Virus record (IMG/VR): IMGVR_UViG_3300037041_000927 | Coordinates: 1 to 41,655 of that record | Reading direction: 5' to 3' (one strand) | Source: a virus | DNA length: 41,655 nucleotides | Shown: positions 30,402-38,883 of the stretch, piece after piece | Layout: each line of letters opens with the position of its first letter | How positions within the stretch are numbered: the first letter of the stretch is position 1 | Position numbers and translations under genes: made by a program | Notes under the pieces: model-generated | Database searches by the model: none | Seen by the model: the letters and a program-made list of their open reading frames with translations, nothing else | What the model was told of the DNA's origin: nothing

Positions 30402-31175
30402 ATGGATATTCAAACATATAACACAGCAAAAGAAACATTATTAGCAGCACCAATTCCTGCACAAACTAAATCCTATAAACCAATTTCTCACGAACAATTG
30501 ATGGATTTAACTCTTGAGAGTATTCATCAAGCAGGATTTACATTAGATAAGGAAATATATACTTCTGCGAGAGAAGGTAAAGTTGCTAATGGTAAGTTTA
30601 CTATTAAAAATATTTCTGATCCAGAAATGCAATTGCAGATTGGATGGCAAAACAGTTATGATAAAAGTCTATCATTGAAGTTTGCACTTGGTACTAAAAT
30701 CTTTATCTGTAGCAACGGGTGTGTATCAGGAGATTATGGTGCTTTTAAAAAAAAACATGTTGGAGAAATTCAATCTTTTACACCTCAAGCAATCACTGAA
30801 TACATTAAACATTCTGGAGAAGTGTTTACCAAAATGCAACAAGAGAGAGAATTAATGAAAGAAATTCAAATTAGTAAAAGAACTCAAGCAGAATTAATTG
30901 GTAGAATGATTATTGAGGAAAACTTTATTGAATCTACTCAACTAAATTTAATTAGAAAAGAATTAAGTCACCCTACTTATGACTATAATGCTGAAAATAG
31001 TCTTTGGGAGTTATACCAATTTACAACTTTTTCTATGAAAGAGGTTCACCCTAGTCTTTGGATGAATAACCACATTCAAGCACATAACTTTTTTAATGAA
31101 GCTGCAGGAATTATAACTTCTCAAAAAGAAATAGTATTACCTGTTATTAATCAGTTAGAATTATTTGAAGCATAG
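30402..31175 (+). CDS. DUF932-like phage protein
   Basis: 257 residues. The pattern of a central beta-sheet block (LSLKFALGTKIFICSNGCVSGDY, with the conserved-looking CSNGC and following Lys-rich GAFKKKHVG) and a helical C-terminal half (KMQQERELMKEIQISKRTQAE) matches the DUF932/phage-plasmid-like family. Its role is not established; it often lies near recombination genes. Uses a TAG stop, rare in this window, and the next ATG follows one base later. Confidence 0.75.
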   Translation: MDIQTYNTAKETLLAAPIPAQTKSYKPISHEQLMDLTLESIHQAGFTLDKEIYTSAREGKVANGKFTIKNISDPEMQLQIGWQNSYDKSLSLKFALGTKIFICSNGCVSGDYGAFKKKHVGEIQSFTPQAITEYIKHSGEVFTKMQQERELMKEIQISKRTQAELIGRMIIEENFIESTQLNLIRKELSHPTYDYNAENSLWELYQFTTFSMKEVHPSLWMNNHIQAHNFFNEAAGIITSQKEIVLPVINQLELFEA

Positions 31176-31176
31176 T

Positions 31177-31878
31177 ATGAAATGGGAAACTTTTAAATCA
31201 AAATTTCATCCAAGCTGGCATAAAAAAATACAAGCTTTTATTGAAAGTGAAGAATGTAATAATATTTATAAGTTTTTAAAAGAAGAGAGTGCAAAGGGGA
31301 AAAAACTTTCCCCTTTATCTTCTAATACTTATAGAACATTTACTGAAACTTCTTTAGATGACTTACTTTGTGTCATAATTGGAGATGGTCCATATACTGA
31401 ATATGTAGAAGATTCTCCAATTGCTACAGGAGTGCTATTTGGGGCGCATACACGAACTCAAATAGATTTATTAGAATTCTATGCAGGAATAGAAAAAGAA
31501 CTCTTTAATGGGCTTAATTTGGACTATGTACAAGACTTTGACATGAATTATCTTTCTAGTCAAGGAGTGTTATTATTAAATAGTTCTTTAACTACAGAAA
31601 AAGATGTTCCAAATGCACATGTAGAATTATGGAAACCTTTTATTACTTTTTTATTAAAAGAAATAATTGGACCAACAGGAGTTTCAGTATTGTTTATGGG
31701 AGAAAATGCTCAACAATATAGAGCGTTAGTTGAAAAAACTAATTTCTGCTATTCTTTAGAATTACCAAAGTTTGGTAATACATGGGATACAAAAGGAGTT
31801 TTTAAATATATAGGAGATAATATTTGGGACAGTAATAATGAATCAATAATGTGGTTAAATACTAATTGTCCCTTTTAG
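31177..31878 (+). CDS. UDG-fold protein lacking catalytic residues
   Basis: 233 residues from ATG 31177; a TTG-based longer start overlaps the previous stop. It aligns well in layout with Ung: WETFKSKFHPSWHKKI at the start, the water-activating loop VIIGDGPYTEYVEDSPIATG, QIDLLEFYAGIEKEL, SSQGVLLLNSSLTTE and VSVLFMGENAQQY. In Ung the loop is GQDPYH with catalytic Asp; here it is GDGPYT. The second active-site motif HPSP is absent (LELPKFGNTWD instead). It may bind uracil DNA or a partner without cutting, or act by another mechanism. A 10-bp hairpin lies at 31293-31316. Stop is TAG. Confidence 0.8.
   Translation: MKWETFKSKFHPSWHKKIQAFIESEECNNIYKFLKEESAKGKKLSPLSSNTYRTFTETSLDDLLCVIIGDGPYTEYVEDSPIATGVLFGAHTRTQIDLLEFYAGIEKELFNGLNLDYVQDFDMNYLSSQGVLLLNSSLTTEKDVPNAHVELWKPFITFLLKEIIGPTGVSVLFMGENAQQYRALVEKTNFCYSLELPKFGNTWDTKGVFKYIGDNIWDSNNESIMWLNTNCPF
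31293..31316 (+). promoter_or_regulatory. Hairpin within UDG-like gene
   Basis: AAAGGGGAAA (31293-31302) pairs perfectly with TTTCCCCTTT (31307-31316) around AAAC. Ten pairs in an otherwise A/T-rich gene stand out. Its 3' arm ends in TTT, so weak termination is conceivable. Confidence 0.4.
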
Positions 31879-31935
31879 AATGGTATTTTTAATTATTTTA
31901 TGTACCTTTATATTTATAACTTAAAAATAAACAAT

Positions 31936-32460
31936 ATGAAAACTTGTAAAATTTGTAATACAAATAAACTTTTAAAAGATTTTTACATTCATCCAAAAAC
32001 AGCAGATGGGTATCTACACAAATGTAAAGATTGTTGTAAAATACAAGCAAAAGAAAGATTTATTGAAAAACTTAAAGACCCTGTATGGAAAGAATCTGAA
32101 AGAATTAGAAATCTAGAAAAAAGTAGATTAAAAGAAAGAAAGACTTCTAGAAAAAAAGGAGTTTATAAAGAAAAATATCAAATTTATTTAGATCATAAAG
32201 AAAAGTTTCCTGAAAAATATAAAATAGGTAAAATGTTAAAACATTATCCTAAAAAATCTACACATCATTTACACCACTGGTCTTACAATGAAGAACATTT
32301 TAATGACTGTATTGAATTAACACCTCAAGATCACAAAACTATCCATAAATACATAATTTATGATCAAGAAAGATTTATGTATAGACGTAATGATAATATG
32401 GAACTTTTAGATAATAAAAAAGACCATGAAGAATACATTAAACAAAAATTAAATAAATAA
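31936..32460 (+). CDS. HNH endonuclease (free-standing)
   Basis: 174 residues from ATG 31936 (MKTCKICNTNKLLKDFYIHP); an in-frame ATG 36 bases upstream would add a hydrophobic stretch and is rejected. Zinc ribbon CKIC...CKDC (about 4-36) is followed by a long basic helix. The C-terminal HNH-like core has STHHLHHWSYNEEHFNDCIELTPQDHKTIHKY, with several histidines. Placed between the UDG-like gene and a small unknown gene. A weak promoter-like TACCTTTA lies at 31903-31910. No duplicated gene ends found here. Confidence 0.85.
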   Translation: MKTCKICNTNKLLKDFYIHPKTADGYLHKCKDCCKIQAKERFIEKLKDPVWKESERIRNLEKSRLKERKTSRKKGVYKEKYQIYLDHKEKFPEKYKIGKMLKHYPKKSTHHLHHWSYNEEHFNDCIELTPQDHKTIHKYIIYDQERFMYRRNDNMELLDNKKDHEEYIKQKLNK

Positions 32461-32464
32461 AATT

Positions 32465-32782
32465 ATGGCAGAATCAACAGGACAAATAGACAAATTAATT
32501 GAAAATAAAATAGATGAACAGATTAAAACATTTGTAAATCATATAACAGAGCAAATAACACAATTTCTTAAAGAAAATGGTGATTATGATGGTAGTTATC
32601 TTTACATGGCTAGTGAATGGACTAAAGATTTTTCAGGCCATAGAGTACCTAAAGAATTTTCGCATGAAAGTATGTTAAATGTAAAAAAAGGAATTATTGC
32701 TGCAATATCTAAACAAGTAAAAGATAAAATGATTACCACTGCAACAAAAGAATTATTAGAAAAAGTTAAATTATTAAGTTAA
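32465..32782 (+). CDS. Hypothetical 105-residue protein
   Basis: Helical N-terminus (IDKLIENKIDEQIKTFVNHI) and a central segment YDGSYLYMASEWTKDFSGHRV, then a basic helical end. Starts five bases after the HNH gene, AAAATTATG leader. No family recognised. Confidence 0.85.
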   Translation: MAESTGQIDKLIENKIDEQIKTFVNHITEQITQFLKENGDYDGSYLYMASEWTKDFSGHRVPKEFSHESMLNVKKGIIAAISKQVKDKMITTATKELLEKVKLLS

Positions 32783-32787
32783 AAATT

Positions 32788-33111
32788 ATGGAAAACAGAA
32801 TTATAACAATAGAAGAATTAGAAATAGGAGATGAAATATTAATTAGCTGTCAATCTTACTTTAAGTATTTAAAAGTGCTCATAAAACCAAAACTAAGTAA
32901 AATAAAAAAACATTGGAGTACAAAACAACCTTTATATGCTAATGTTAGATGTTCTACTAGAAAAGAAACAATTTTAAGAACATATAAAAATGGTGTTGGA
33001 GGTACTTATTCTAGGGAAGAACATGTATGGGAAATGGGAGGAGAAAACCATAATACTACAGTGAGTGTTGATTTACAAGATAGACAATTATTTTTAATTA
33101 AAAGAGTATAA
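32788..33111 (+). CDS. Hypothetical 107-residue protein
   Basis: Begins with ITIEELEIGDEILISCQSYF, a small barrel-like start, then a basic region (KPKLSKIKKHWSTKQPLY) and a glycine-rich turn (GVGGTYSREEHVWEMGG). Basic overall. This kind of protein recurs in Bacteroidota phages; function unknown. Confidence 0.84.
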   Translation: MENRIITIEELEIGDEILISCQSYFKYLKVLIKPKLSKIKKHWSTKQPLYANVRCSTRKETILRTYKNGVGGTYSREEHVWEMGGENHNTTVSVDLQDRQLFLIKRV

Positions 33112-33114
33112 AAT

Positions 33115-33483
33115 ATGATAACAGTAAAACATGGTGGAGACCTAAAAGTAGGAGATTTTGTTGCTATAGCAGATGGTTATAGAATAGCTTTAGGTTGGTT
33201 TGTAGGAGAAGGCAGAAATGGTAGTTTACAATATTTTGATTATTTTGATCCTAAAGCTGCTCTAGAGAGATATAATTACACCAAATCAAATCCAATTTAT
33301 CAAAACTATGATAAAGCAAATAAAGAAGATTTTAATATGTCTTGGATACACAAGTGTTATATAACATCTATAGGATTTAGAGTAATAAAAATACAAGATC
33401 CTGAAAGTATAATCACAGACACAGTAGAATTAAATGTATATTTAGAATCAAAGCAAATATTAAAACAAATTAAATTTATATAA
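33115..33483 (+). CDS. Hypothetical 122-residue protein
   Basis: Opens MITVKHGGDLKVGDFVAIAD, again the VGD-type barrel opening, then ALGWFVGEGRNGSLQYFDYF, a linker rich in Asn/Tyr and SWIHKCYITSIGFRVIKI. No catalytic motif. One base separates it from the next gene. Confidence 0.84.
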   Translation: MITVKHGGDLKVGDFVAIADGYRIALGWFVGEGRNGSLQYFDYFDPKAALERYNYTKSNPIYQNYDKANKEDFNMSWIHKCYITSIGFRVIKIQDPESIITDTVELNVYLESKQILKQIKFI

Positions 33484-33484
33484 T

Positions 33485-33727
33485 ATGAAAATAGAGTATT
33501 GGAATTCTGAATACAAAGGAGCAGAATCAAAATTGATTAGAACAGAAGATTGGCCAGATACAGAAGAGTCTTTTGTAAAATTTTATGATCTTAACAATCA
33601 ATTAAAATATTGTAATGGAAGTCATTACATTATTGTAGACAAAAATGTTAGAGAAAAATATTTAAAGGAGTTTTTCCCAAAACACCATACAATATCAAAT
33701 TATTATAAAGGAGGAATAGTAGATTAA
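33485..33727 (+). CDS. Hypothetical 80-residue protein
   Basis: MKIEYWNSEYKGAESKLIRT..., acidic centre (DWPDTEESFVKFYD) and basic end (REKYLKEFFPKHHTISNYYKGG). No family recognised. The NUMOD4-HNH gene follows after 21 bases. Confidence 0.83.
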   Translation: MKIEYWNSEYKGAESKLIRTEDWPDTEESFVKFYDLNNQLKYCNGSHYIIVDKNVREKYLKEFFPKHHTISNYYKGGIVD

Positions 33728-33748
33728 TTAAAAACGTAAAAAAAAATA

Positions 33749-34273
33749 ATGCAAAACTTAGAAGAATGGAAAGATATACTTGATTATGAAGGATTATATC
33801 AAGTATCTAACTTAGGAAGAGTTAAAGGATTAAAAAGAACAATTGTAAGATCCAATGGTATTGTTTATTCTGCAAAAGAAAAAATATTAACCATTTGTAA
33901 ATCTACAAATAACTATTCTATAGTAACACTAAATAAAAATGGAATTTCTAAAACTAGCCAATTACATCAATTAGTAGCTCTTACCTTTTTAAAATACACT
34001 CCTTGTCCAATTAGTGCTGTGGTTAATCACATTGATCATGATAGGACTAATAATCTTTTAAGTAATTTAGAAATTGTTTCACAAAGAGAAAATGCAAATA
34101 AAAAACATTTAAAAAGTAGTAGTAAATATACAGGAGTTTGCTGGGATAAAACTAATAAATACTGGAAGGCAAGTATCCGTATAAATGGAAAAGTAACACA
34201 TTTAGGAACATTTAAAGATGAATTAGCTGCTTCTAATACATATGAAACAGCATTAAAACAAATAAATAAATAA
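33749..34273 (+). CDS. NUMOD4-HNH-AP2 homing endonuclease
   Basis: 174 residues. NUMOD4-like start EEWKDILDYEGLYQVSNLGRVK, then the HNH core QLHQLVALTFLKYTP, VVNHIDHDRTNNLLSNLEIVSQRENA (His-Asp-Asn residues), and a C-terminal AP2-like DNA-binding unit YTGVCWDKTNKYWKASIRINGK. This architecture is standard for free-standing phage HNH homing enzymes. It ends one base before rIIA, but I see neither a promoter of its own nor a duplicated rIIA start. Confidence 0.93.
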   Translation: MQNLEEWKDILDYEGLYQVSNLGRVKGLKRTIVRSNGIVYSAKEKILTICKSTNNYSIVTLNKNGISKTSQLHQLVALTFLKYTPCPISAVVNHIDHDRTNNLLSNLEIVSQRENANKKHLKSSSKYTGVCWDKTNKYWKASIRINGKVTHLGTFKDELAASNTYETALKQINK

Positions 34274-34274
34274 T

Positions 34275-34637
34275 ATGATACTAGAAAAACAAAAAGAAAG
34301 TAAAGTTATAGAAGAAGGTGCTGCTCAAGAGAGTATAGGAATGAGTTTGGATCTAGATTCTGCACAAATTTTAATGCAGATGTTAAGTAAGGGTCTTTAT
34401 TCAGACTCAATAGGTTCAACTATTAGAGAGTGTGCAAGTAACGCTCTTGATAGTCACAGAAGAACTGGAATGGAAAAACCAATTATTGTTTCTTTTGGAA
34501 GAAATTCTGAAGATAACTATGAATTCTCTGTTGAAGATTTTGGTACTGGTTTAGATGCTGATGATGTAAAAAACATTATTAGTAAATATGGTAAGAGTAC
34601 TAAAAGAAATAGTAACACAGAATTAGGTATGATGGGT
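34275..34637 (+). CDS. rIIA: rIIA-like GHKL ATPase, exon 1
   Basis: Codes residues 1-121 of a 746-residue protein. N box: IRECASNALDSHRR (Glu52, Asn56); G1 box: VEDFGTGLD (Asp88); then the start of the ATP lid, NTELGMMG. The frame ends shortly after because the intron follows codon 121. Joining to 35633 restores GMMG-LGFKAPLAY, the expected second glycine box. In T4, rIIA with rIIB affects the membrane and superinfecting phage; the exact action is unsettled. This one is close to the T4 length (725). Confidence 0.9.
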
Positions 34638-34693
34638 CAACAAAACTAGGCCCAGCGTAAAAGTAATTTTACGTTAAAAATATTGGATGAATT

Positions 34694-34724
34694 TTTGGAA
34701 ATCTAAATTAAATTATTATCTTTG
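34694..34724 (+). promoter_or_regulatory. Host-type promoter for rIIA intron nuclease
   Basis: TTTG (34694-34697) and TATCTTTG (34717-34724), spacer 19 bases: exact Bacteroidota boxes inside the intron, 20 bases before the nuclease ATG. Confidence 0.75.
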
Positions 34725-34744
34725 TACCCTAAACATAACACACC

Positions 34745-35524
34745 ATGGGATACAAGTACAAAGTTAATCACAATTATTTCAATTTAATTGACACAGAATA
34801 CAAAGCTTATATTTTAGGTTTTATATATGCTGATGGTTGTATATCACAACCTTCAGGCAATAGAAAGCTTAACTTTAGAATAGGAGTTCAAGAAGAGGAT
34901 GGTTACATCCTTGATGAATTATCTAGAGAAGCTGCAGGAGGACAAAAAAATATTGTCAATACTCCTTCAAGTATTAAAAAAGGTTATAAGCCTCAGCATT
35001 GTGTCAATATAGTATCAAATCAAATAGGCAACAATCTAATTGATTTAGGCTGCAACATCAATAAAAGTAAATTAGGGATGACTTTTCCTAAACTAGAAAA
35101 ACATTTAATACCTCATTTTATTAGAGGATTTTTAGATGGTGATGGAAGTGTAATATTGAAAAAGTTACAATATAAATACATTAGAAAAACTAATTATAAG
35201 TTACCTAATCCGCATAAACAAAGACATAAACTTAAATTAGCTTTTTGCTCAACTGATAAAGAATTTTTATTAGAAGTAGCAAAATGTCTAAATATAAGTA
35301 AACCTTATATAACTGAAAAAGTTAGAACACAGGTTAATTATATTTTGTGGATAGAAAACAAACAAGAAGTTTTAGATAGTGTAAATTATTTGTACAGTGA
35401 TGCTACTTATTTTCTTAAAAGAAAGTATAATAAAGTAGTAGAATTTAACATGACAATCAAAAGCGAAGCTGAAGATACATCTTCAGAACGTTTAGAGACT
35501 ACCTGCGCAGTAAAGTCTGCTTAA
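34745..35524 (+). CDS. LAGLIDADG homing endonuclease (rIIA intron)
   Basis: 259 residues. Two LAGLIDADG helices: AYILGFIYADG (about 18-28) and FIRGFLDGDGSV (about 121-132), so a monomeric enzyme. There is no N-terminal helix-turn-helix extension, unlike the other two intron nucleases. The last 20 or so residues (SEAEDTSSERLETTCAVKSA) are unlike nuclease sequence because their codons double as the ribozyme core. Confidence 0.92.
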   Translation: MGYKYKVNHNYFNLIDTEYKAYILGFIYADGCISQPSGNRKLNFRIGVQEEDGYILDELSREAAGGQKNIVNTPSSIKKGYKPQHCVNIVSNQIGNNLIDLGCNINKSKLGMTFPKLEKHLIPHFIRGFLDGDGSVILKKLQYKYIRKTNYKLPNPHKQRHKLKLAFCSTDKEFLLEVAKCLNISKPYITEKVRTQVNYILWIENKQEVLDSVNYLYSDATYFLKRKYNKVVEFNMTIKSEAEDTSSERLETTCAVKSA

Positions 35525-35632
35525 TAACAGGAAGTAGTATGGGTTAGTAACCATATGAAAAAGCGTCCAACCCCTATTTATAGGGTGATGATATAGTCCG
35601 ACACTCTGGGAAACCAGAGATTAACAGAACCG

Positions 35633-37510
35633 CTAGGTTTCAAGGCCCCATTAGCCTATAGCTCTTCATTTTATTTTACATGTAGAAAAAATGGTGTAGA
35701 ACGTAAGTATATGATGTATGAAGGAGAAGATGCCAATACTATTGATCTTCTCTATGAAACAACTACAACTGAAGATAATGGTGTAAAAGTAATTGTTCCT
35801 GTAAAATTTGAAGATAGATATGATTTTCATAAAAAGATTAAAGAACAATTAGCATATTTTGAAAGTGTTTATTTTGATGTATCAGGAGTTGGTGCAGATA
35901 TTAAAAATGATTTCTTAATCTATAGACATGAACTTTTCCAATTCTCTGAACTATCTACAGATAATTTAATGCACATTTGTTTAGATAATGTATATTATCC
36001 TATAGATTTTCAAAAGTTAGGAATAAGTTCAATATACATTCCTATAGGATTAAGATTTTCTTTAACAGATGGTTTATTCCCTACTCCAAATAGAGAAAGT
36101 CTTAGATATACACCAGAAGCTAAAAAAACTATTATTGATAAGATAACTGAAATATCAAATTACTTTGTAACTAAGTATAATGATAGTATACAAGATACAG
36201 ATGATATTCAGCAAATTTTTAATTATTATAGTACTAAAAAAAGATTTATTGAAATGTCTAGTTCTAACTTTGAAATTGCAGATTTAGAGAAATTTTCTAC
36301 TATTAAATTTAAAACTCCTACGCACAATAAACTTAAACTATTAGATTTAGCACGTTTATATACTGTAAGAGAGTATATTTTAAGTGAATATGAATCTAAG
36401 TTTAGTATTAATAACGCAAGAGTGTCTCAAAGTAAATCTTTTTGGAGTAAAAGACTAACTGCAAGTAAAACTTTTTGTGAAAGTTACTATTTAATGGATA
36501 TTAATGTAGGTTCTAATAAAAAACTTTATTTAAAAAGTATATTAAATCCAAGTAACAATTATCACATAATAAAAAAAGTGAGTAGTATTTCCTTATTTGG
36601 TAATAATAACACATATGATAATTACTTCACTATTTTAGAGTTAAAAAAACATCCAAGAAAAAACTGGAGAGGTATAATTAAAGAGTTTCAATTAATCAGA
36701 GATGAATTTATTAATAATACTATAAATCTTGATGAACTTGAAATTCCTAAAGAATGGCTTGAAAGTAGAAGAAAACAACCATTAAAAATATCTTCTGATG
36801 GTAAACGTGTAATGAAGCTTAAAGGAGAAATTATTGTTAAAGAAGCTACAGCTAGAGATAATTATAGTTATGATAAAAATTGTAAATTTGTATCACAAAC
36901 TTATCAATTAGAAACTTTTCATAAATTAAAATCTTTATTTGTTTACACTTCACACGACAATGCAAGTAAATTAGATCCTTTGTTTGGAATGTTTAACAAA
37001 CAAAAAGTAAGATTCATTACATTATCATCAAGAGAAATGCTTGTAGTAGAAAAAGTTAATATACACAATTTAATACCATTAGAAAAATTTATGGAACAGA
37101 AAGATAAGCCATTTAAAAGAGTAGTAACTGCATATTTAATTAATCAATTAATAGAAAATAAGAAAAATGTATTTGAAAACAGAAGATTTTTAGAAACTAT
37201 ACATACATCTTTATTTGATAAAATTAACACTTTACGTAATTATCATCATACTAATTATGTTTATGCTTCTAAAGAAATATATTCAACTATTGTACCTATA
37301 GCAGAAGAACACAATTTATTTGACATTCCTATGTATCAAGAATATTTAGATGTTAAAAAGACTTTAGATAAATTATATTTTATTAATAATTTATTAGGAG
37401 CTGCAACTTATGGTAGAACATTTGAAAAAGAAATTATAGATCTTATGAAATATCAAAAAGAAAAAGTTAACATTAATCAGTATAATTCACCAGTTCAAGA
37501 AATAGTATAA
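35633..37510 (+). CDS. rIIA: rIIA-like GHKL ATPase, exon 2
   Basis: Codes residues 122-746, beginning LGFKAPLAYSSSFYFTCRKNG; frames opening at later ATGs are internal. Includes the rest of the GHKL fold (IYIPIGLRFSLTDGLFPTPNRESLRYT, the usual switch region with Arg-Glu) and a long C-terminal helical part of unknown role. A symmetric hairpin follows the stop. It is directly upstream of the rIIB homologue, the same order as in T4 and crAss-like phages. Confidence 0.9.
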   Translation, partial: LGFKAPLAYSSSFYFTCRKNGVERKYMMYEGEDANTIDLLYETTTTEDNGVKVIVPVKFEDRYDFHKKIKEQLAYFESVYFDVSGVGADIKNDFLIYRHELFQFSELSTDNLMHICLDNVYYPIDFQKLGISSIYIPIGLRFSLTDGLFPTPNRESLRYTPEAKKTIIDKITEISNYFVTKYNDSIQDTDDIQQIFNYYSTKKRFIEMSSSNFEIADLEKFSTIKFKTPTHNKLKLLDLARLYTVREYILSEYESKFSINNARVSQSKSFWSKRLTASKTFCESYYLMDINVGSNKKLYLKSILNPSNNYHIIKKVSSISLFGNNNTYDNYFTILELKKHPRKNWRGIIKEFQLIRDEFINNTINLDELEIPKEWLESRRKQPLKISSDGKRVMKLKGEIIVKEATARDNYSYDKNCKFVSQTYQLETFHKLKSLFVYTSHDNASKLDPLFGMFNKQKVRFITLSSREMLVVEKVNIHNLIPLEKFMEQKDKPFKRVVTAYLINQLIENKKNVFENRRFLETIHTSLFDKINTLRNYHHTNYVYASKEIYSTIVPIAEEHNLFDIPMYQEYLDVKKTLDKLYFINNLLGAATYGRTFEKEIIDLMKYQKEKVNINQYNSPVQEIV

Positions 37511-37518
37511 ATAAGTAA

Positions 37519-37551
37519 AAATAGCGAGATATTACGATAATCTCGCTATTT
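37519..37551 (+). terminator. Hairpin between rIIA and rIIB
   Basis: AAATAGCGAGAT (37519-37530) pairs perfectly with ATCTCGCTATTT (37540-37551), 12 pairs, loop ATTACGATA. It starts eight bases after the rIIA stop. The 3' side has only TTT then AAATAA, so it could be a terminator, a processing site or an mRNA-end protector. Confidence 0.65.
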
Positions 37552-37591
37552 AAATAATTAAGTAAATAAATAACAATTAAATTAAAACAAA

Positions 37592-38745
37592 ATGAAAAAC
37601 AAATTTTTAAGTTTAGAGTGGTTCAAAAGTACAGCAGAGAGAGCTATTGAGAAAGTTATTGCTAGCAAATTAGAAAATTTAATTGAGCAAGAAGAACAAG
37701 AAGAACAAAATGATGTACCTGAGTGTCTACCAAAAGAAAAGCCTTATTTAGCTATTAAATTAGTTAATGACACATTAACTATTGTATTAAAAGATGGCTC
37801 AATTGTAAGTAAGCCAGGTGCTACAGAAGAAAACTTTTTAAGTGCTAAAAGTGCTGTAACAACAGAAGATTTATTTAATATTATTACAACATCAGAAGTT
37901 CTTAAAGAGAGAAAAGAAGCTGAAGAAGTTGCAAGTAGAATTATTAATATTCAAAATGGTATTAGCACTTTAGCTATTTTACCTGATTTTGTGGTAGAAG
38001 GAAATACAGTTTATTTAAATGGTACTTCAAGAAGCCTTCCACAATTATTAGTAGAAAAGTTTGCTGAAGTTGTTGAAAGAGTTTCTAAAGAACCTTCTAC
38101 AGAAGTGTTTCATGTACAATTAAATAAAGATGAAGAATATTTATCTCTAAAAAGATTCTTTATGTGGTGTTGTTTAAATCCTAGAGCTGAAGTTGCTAAT
38201 GAATTATATAGATTCCTTAGTGAAAATAGCTTTAGAATCACTAAACAAGGATTCTTTGTTGCTCTTAGAAATGTTGTAACTCTTCATGGTTCTCCAGAAT
38301 TAGTACACTTTATAAGTAACTCTTATAACAAAGTAAAAGCTGTTTGGAAAAAGAATCCAAATGATTACACTGTATTTTTAGAAAATGGTGAATACAAACT
38401 TGTTCATGAAGACAAATTAACAAAAATTGAAACACACACTTCTACTACTTGTGTAGCTTGTAATGGTGATGGTGGATTTGAAGATTGTGAAGGTGATTGG
38501 ATAGAATGTGAAGTATGTAATGGTTCTGGAGAAGAAGAAGAATACACTTATGAAGAAGAATGGCCAGTAGATCATGGTGAAAAGATTGGTAAATTAACTG
38601 AACTCTATTTAGATCTTCCTAATAGAGAAGAAAATAGATTTACAGATGATTGGACTAAAACATTTGACATTAGAATTGGTCAAGTAACTAGTATGCCTAC
38701 GGAAGATTGTAATTGGAGTACACAAGATTGTGCTGCAGCAGGGCT
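37592..38745 (+). CDS. rIIB: rIIB-like protein, exon 1
   Basis: Codes residues 1-384 and two bases of codon 385 of a 510-residue protein. Acidic N-terminal stretch (LIEQEEQEEQND), then the rIIB-like body (LKRFFMWCCLNPRAEVANELYRF, ITKQGFFVALRNVVTLHGSP, VHFISNSYNKVKAVWKKNPND). A DnaJ-type zinc motif is inserted: CVACNGDGG (Cys287, Cys290) and CEVCNGSGE (Cys306, Cys309). The end, STQDCAAAGL, is the first half of the conserved GLH motif split by the intron. T4 rIIB is much shorter (312). Confidence 0.88.
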
Positions 38746-38826
38746 AAAATATGTGGCCTCCCTGTAAGTAATTACAAGGTAATAAATTGGGCAAAAACGG
38801 TGAAGGCTAAAATAGTTTAAAATAAA

Positions 38827-38858
38827 TTTGGAAAATTAAAAACTTTGTTATTCCTTTG
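38827..38858 (+). promoter_or_regulatory. Host-type promoter for rIIB intron nuclease
   Basis: TTTG (38827-38830) and TTCCTTTG (38851-38858), spacer 20 bases. The second box has T instead of A at its second position; otherwise it matches the Bacteroidota form. Nuclease ATG 26 bases downstream. Confidence 0.55.
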
Positions 38859-38883
38859 GGTGGAATCCTAAAATAACAAAAAA

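Larger units (their letters stand above)
34638..35632 (+). mobile_element. Group I intron with LAGLIDADG gene, in rIIA
   Basis: 995 bases. The exon end TGGGT (34633-34637) pairs with GCCCA (34650-34654), with U-G at the splice site (P1). CTAG just before that (34646-34649) pairs with the first four bases of exon 2, CTAG (35633-35636), as P10. The last intron base is G35632. P7 is GACTA (35497-35501) with TAGTC (35594-35598) in the usual ATATAGTC context. P7's first strand lies inside the nuclease reading frame, so ribozyme and coding sequence overlap. Confidence 0.9.

Noticed and set aside
31165-31176. TTG start adding four residues to the UDG-like gene
   Set aside because: It lies in the previous gene; ATG 31177 gives the expected Ung-like start.
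31173-31878. Possible recoding of TAG as an amino acid, since two adjacent genes end in TAG
   Set aside because: At 31173 the next ATG follows one base later with matching family start, and at 31876 read-through would only add a meaningless stretch before the HNH gene. TAG is simply a rare stop here.
33727-34290. Duplicated rIIA start around the NUMOD4-HNH gene
   Set aside because: The 21 bases before the nuclease contain no fragment resembling the rIIA start.
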